NCBI GenBank assembly: GCA_964455095.1
Contig: CAYVUV010000077.1
Span: forward strand, 1-64,000
Direction of reading: 5' to 3'
DNA: 64,000 nucleotides
Source of the DNA: CAYVUV01 sp964455095
Lineage (GTDB): Bacteria > Desulfobacterota > Binatia > HRBIN30 > CADEER01
The notes under the pieces are model-generated. The model was not told the DNA's origin, searched no databases, and saw nothing but the letters and a program-made list of their open reading frames with translations. This document shows, in pieces, positions 61,251 to 64,000 of the stretch. The position numbers and the translations under genes were made by a program. Position 1 is the stretch's first letter; the number at the start of each line of letters is the position of its first letter.

Positions 61251-62971
61251 CCCGCGCGCTGATCGGCGACGCGGGCCAGCAACAGATGGTCGCGTCCCTG
61301 CGGCCCGAAGCCGTCGCTCTCGAGCAGCACTTCGAGGCGTGTCTGCTCGGTCGGTGGCAGCGCGGCGTAGGCGGCCTTCCAGAGCAGGACGTAGGCGGCC
61401 CGCCCCGGCGGCGGATGGACCGTCAGGTCGCGCCGCTCTTCGATGTGGCGCTGTGCATAGAATACGGTGCCGTAGTCGAAGGTGTCGTAGAACACGAGGC
61501 GGTCGTCGCGGCCGACGATCTGGTCGACGCGCGCGGCAAACGGCGCCAGCGTGCGCTGCTGTGCCAGGGCGGGTCGAAAGACGTCGTTGACCAACGCCAT
61601 CGCGCCGCCGACCAGCAGCACGAGCGCGGCAAAAAACAGCCCGGCGCGGCGGCGCCGGGCGGCAATGGCGCCCAGGCCGGCGACGGTGGCGAGCGCCGCG
61701 AACGCCGGTGCCAGCAGCGCCCAGCGGTCGACGACGATCGCGCGCACGATCGAGATGTTGGCCTGGTCACTGCGGTGCAGCAGCGGGCTCAACCGCAACA
61801 AGGGATCGGCGCCGGCCGATTCGCCGAGCACCGTCGCGACGAGCACCAGCGCGATGGCGGCGGCCGCCCACCCGACCCATTGCAACCCGCGCCAGGCAAG
61901 GAGTGCAGACCTCGTCTCTTCTCCGCTCGGTTGGCTCCACCAGGCCCCGAGCAGCAGGGCCGCGGCCGGATAGGCCGGCAGCAGATAGACCGTGCGCTTG
62001 CCGGTGGCGGCCGAGTAGAAGCCGAAGACCACGGCGAACCAGAGCAGCGGGTAGAGGTAGCCGCGCGCGTCGAGTTGGCCGCGCTGGCGGTAGAGGAAAG
62101 CAGCGGCGGGGATGAGGAAAATGCTCCACGGCGCGAAACCCCCTAGAAAGCGCGGCACGTAGTAGTAGGCGGGCTTCGCATGACCGCCGCCGCTGGCGCG
62201 GCCGACGAAGCGGGACAGATTCTCGGCCAGGATCTGCTTGTTGACGAACGCTTCGCCACCGCGCCAGATGGCGAGCAGGTACCAGGTGCCGGCGAGGGCG
62301 AGCACGATGGCGATGCCGAGCACCGGGCGCATCTGCGGCAGGCGGCGCAGATCGCGCCGTGCCGCCAGGTAGGCGAGGGCGAGAAGGACCGGCAGCGCGA
62401 TTCCCACCGGCCCCTTGGCGAGCACCGCCAGGCCGATGCAGACGTAGAACAGCACCAGCGACACGAGCGATGGCGCGGCCGCCGTCGCGACGGCGTGGAA
62501 GGCGACGAAGGCGCCGGTGAGGCAGGCGGCCAGAACCATATCCGTGCGCGCCAGTCGCGCGGCGCGCAGCCATTCGAAGCTGGTGGCCAGTACGGCGCCG
62601 GCATAGAGGCCGGCGGCGAGTCCCCACCGCCGCGCGCCGAACCAGCCCACCAGCCCGACGACCAGCACCGCGCCCAGAGCCGACGGCAGGCGCAGGGCCC
62701 GCTCGTCGAGGCTTCCGGTGGCGCGGGCCGACAGACCGGCCAGCCAATGGAACAGCGGCGGCTTGGACGGAATCTCGACGCCGTTGCGCAGCGGCAGGAT
62801 CCAGTCGCCCGTGTGAACGGCCTCCCAGACCTGCACCGCTTCGCGCGCCTCGCCCTTGTCGTAGAAGGGCGTGCGCCCGAGCCCGCGCAGGAACAGCGTC
62901 CCGCACAGGACGATCAGCAGGCCGACGGCGATGACGTGCTGGGTTCGCGTGCTCGGATCAGGTTCGCCCAC
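61247..62971 (-). CDS. GT39/ArnT-like membrane glycosyltransferase
   Basis: A 574-residue protein with about 12 membrane helices. The first periplasmic loop carries FYDKGEAREAVQVWEA, the acidic-loop motif of PMT/ArnT GT-C enzymes, then SKPPLFHWLAGLS typical of the family. The last 100 residues are periplasmic. It would transfer a sugar from polyprenyl phosphate, perhaps aminoarabinose-like decoration of lipid A or glycan. It starts with GTG. Confidence 0.86.
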   Translation of the reverse strand: MGEPDPSTRTQHVIAVGLLIVLCGTLFLRGLGRTPFYDKGEAREAVQVWEAVHTGDWILPLRNGVEIPSKPPLFHWLAGLSARATGSLDERALRLPSALGAVLVVGLVGWFGARRWGLAAGLYAGAVLATSFEWLRAARLARTDMVLAACLTGAFVAFHAVATAAAPSLVSLVLFYVCIGLAVLAKGPVGIALPVLLALAYLAARRDLRRLPQMRPVLGIAIVLALAGTWYLLAIWRGGEAFVNKQILAENLSRFVGRASGGGHAKPAYYYVPRFLGGFAPWSIFLIPAAAFLYRQRGQLDARGYLYPLLWFAVVFGFYSAATGKRTVYLLPAYPAAALLLGAWWSQPSGEETRSALLAWRGLQWVGWAAAAIALVLVATVLGESAGADPLLRLSPLLHRSDQANISIVRAIVVDRWALLAPAFAALATVAGLGAIAARRRRAGLFFAALVLLVGGAMALVNDVFRPALAQQRTLAPFAARVDQIVGRDDRLVFYDTFDYGTVFYAQRHIEERRDLTVHPPPGRAAYVLLWKAAYAALPPTEQTRLEVLLESDGFGPQGRDHLLLARVADQRAG

Positions 62972-63031
62972 TGGGCGCGATCTTGGCCATCTGTGCGCTG
63001 CGGGGCAAGCGCCCGCCAGGGCGCGCGGTGC

Positions 63032-63634
63032 TCAATGCGATGCGTTCGGGTTGCCCCATACCCACAGATCGGTTGCGACGGCCGAGTCGGCAGGTGCCAC
63101 CGGCGCGGCGGGCGCCTTTGCCGCACTGGGGGTCGGGGCGACGAGCTGTTGAATGCGGGCGGCGAGCTCCTCGGGCGCATAGGCGGGATGCGCGGGCATA
63201 CGCAGCAGCGGGATCCCGGCGGCGGCGAGAGCGGCAGTGACGAACTCGTCGCGCTCCTGGCGGTGCGGGGTGTCGTCGGACGCCGCCAGCTCGACCACCA
63301 GCGCCGGCGCCAGGCGCGTGCGGTCGCAGAGGACGAAATCGAGATGCTTCTGCGACATGCGGTTCCAGTGCGTCCAGCGATTCGGTGTCAGCGTCGGCAT
63401 CCACAGCACATCCGCCATGCGCACCTTGGCGAAGACCACGTAGCGATCCTCCGCTGCCCGGCGCAACACCTCGAAGCAGGCGCGCTCGCCGTTGGCGAGC
63501 AGGTGCTCGCGTCGGCGGTACGGCAACGGTCCGGCGACGTCGTGCGACCCGCCGCGCCGTTCGCTGAACGTGCGGAACAGCTGCCATGCGATGAACCCTG
63601 TAAGTGCGACGAAGGCGATCGTGGTGATGTCCAT
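63032..63634 (-). CDS. DUF2726 nuclease-like membrane-anchored protein
   Basis: A 200-residue protein with an N-terminal transmembrane helix (TTIAFVALTGFIAWQLF) and a DUF2726 domain: LLANGERACFEVLRRA, VFAKVRMADVL, HLDFVLCDRTRLAPALVVELA and DEFVTAALAAAGIPLLRM. This fold resembles restriction-endonuclease-like nucleases, with Asp in DFVLCD and Glu in VVELA. ATG 63634 follows GGGGGAAC. The C-terminus is Ala/Pro-rich and disordered. Confidence 0.82.
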   Translation of the reverse strand: MDITTIAFVALTGFIAWQLFRTFSERRGGSHDVAGPLPYRRREHLLANGERACFEVLRRAAEDRYVVFAKVRMADVLWMPTLTPNRWTHWNRMSQKHLDFVLCDRTRLAPALVVELAASDDTPHRQERDEFVTAALAAAGIPLLRMPAHPAYAPEELAARIQQLVAPTPSAAKAPAAPVAPADSAVATDLWVWGNPNASH

Positions 63635-63820
63635 GATTGTTCCCCCGCAAGAACCGGCTCGGGCGGAGTGCAGGAATCCTGCCGGCGCGGGGCCAACCTG
63701 AAATCCAGCCCGGCGCGGTCGACGCTTTGGGCGTCGGTACAAGCTTGTCGTCGAGTGCGACCGGCCGGTGGCGGACGTTTGAACCGCAAGGTCGAAGGGT
63801 GCGCTTCGCGGTTGTTTCTT
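63635..63820. other. Intergenic region without a supported gene
   Basis: No supported gene or promoter is visible in this 186-base stretch between the DUF2726 gene and the palindromic element. Confidence 0.5.
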
Positions 63821-63912
63821 ACCCCCCATCCAAACCTTCCCCCGCAAGGGGGGAAGGCTTCCCGCCTCCGGCCTCCTCCCCCTCGACGGGGGCGGATTGA
63901 GGTGGGGGTGAT
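63821..63912. repeat. Palindromic intergenic element
   Basis: An imperfect inverted structure made of CCTTCCCCC/GGGGGAAGG and CCCCC-TCGA-GGGGG hairpins enclosed by outer arms (ACCCCCCATCCAA against TTGAGGTGGGGGT). Such G/C-rich cruciform elements recur between genes in many bacterial genomes. Only one copy is visible here. Confidence 0.6.
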
Positions 63913-63923
63913 GTGATGGCGCC

Positions 63924-64000
63924 CTAGTCGAGCTCGCCGCGCTCGCGCTTGAGGCGGCCGCGTGCCTTCTTTTCGGTCAGGCGGCGTTCGCGGGCCGCCG
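63924..64000 (-). CDS. C-terminal end of a probable ArfB-like peptidyl-tRNA hydrolase (partial)
   Basis: Only the last 24 codons and the stop lie in the window. They encode AARERRLTEKKARGRLKR and then ERGELD, a basic tail typical of ArfB/YaeJ ribosome-rescue proteins, whose C-terminal helix enters the empty mRNA channel. The catalytic GGQ domain would be beyond the window edge. Confidence 0.55.
   Translation of the reverse strand, partial: AARERRLTEKKARGRLKRERGELD

Overview
The window is a high-GC Gram-negative chromosome segment with densely packed genes on both strands and many 4-base ATGA start/stop overlaps. A full lipid A/Kdo pathway, LolC/LolD, BamA and Skp show that the cell has an LPS-bearing outer membrane. 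The gene order lysS-lolC-lolD-bamA-skp-lpxA-lpxI-Gfo/Idh-lpxB-msbA-DUF374-waaA-lpxK resembles deltaproteobacterial-type genomes. Secreted proteins with a dockerin-like head and a Thr/Pro 'TPTRT' linker are familiar from uncultured deltaproteobacterial or Binatota-like genomes. That placement is an inference from layout and style, not from a phylogeny.

Layout. 1-7.0 kb: a heterodimeric ABC exporter (first gene cut by the window edge), a lipoprotein aminopeptidase, and a second ABC system with permease and ATPase on the other strand. 7.1-18.5 kb: housekeeping and accessory genes, namely an alkyltransferase-like protein, a YciI-like protein, a DUF3187 outer-membrane protein, two tandem SDRs, a GT-C/TPR membrane protein, an IGPS-like protein without most catalytic residues, an acyl-CoA synthetase, a metallophosphoesterase and a divergent DprA-like protein. 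18.8-31.0 kb: the most unusual part. Two large secreted proteins (dockerin-like head, Thr/Pro linker, shared Cys-containing C-terminal module) flank an operon of four secreted paralogues arranged A-B-A-B, which has a good sigma70-type promoter and a strong intrinsic terminator, followed by a single-domain response regulator. 31.0-32.6 kb: a small XRE regulator, a DUF1232 membrane protein and a membrane-anchored hypothetical.

32.7-35.6 kb: a minus-strand cluster of a sulfur carrier, TtuA, TrmI and a 5-formyl-THF cyclo-ligase-like protein, which reads as a tRNA T-loop modification unit. 35.7-51.8 kb: lysS and then the outer-membrane biogenesis and lipid A/Kdo operon, ending with a Trm112-like protein and a Kdo-kinase-like protein. 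lpxD and fabZ, expected between skp and lpxA, are absent here. 51.8-54.7 kb: a 3D-domain lipoprotein and Lon. 54.8-63.0 kb: a glycan cluster with two methyltransferases, three glycosyltransferases, an AsnB-type amidotransferase and an ArnT/PMT-like GT-C enzyme. 63.0-64.0 kb: a DUF2726 protein, a palindromic intergenic element and the tail of a probable ArfB gene. I saw no rRNA, tRNA, CRISPR array or insertion sequence.
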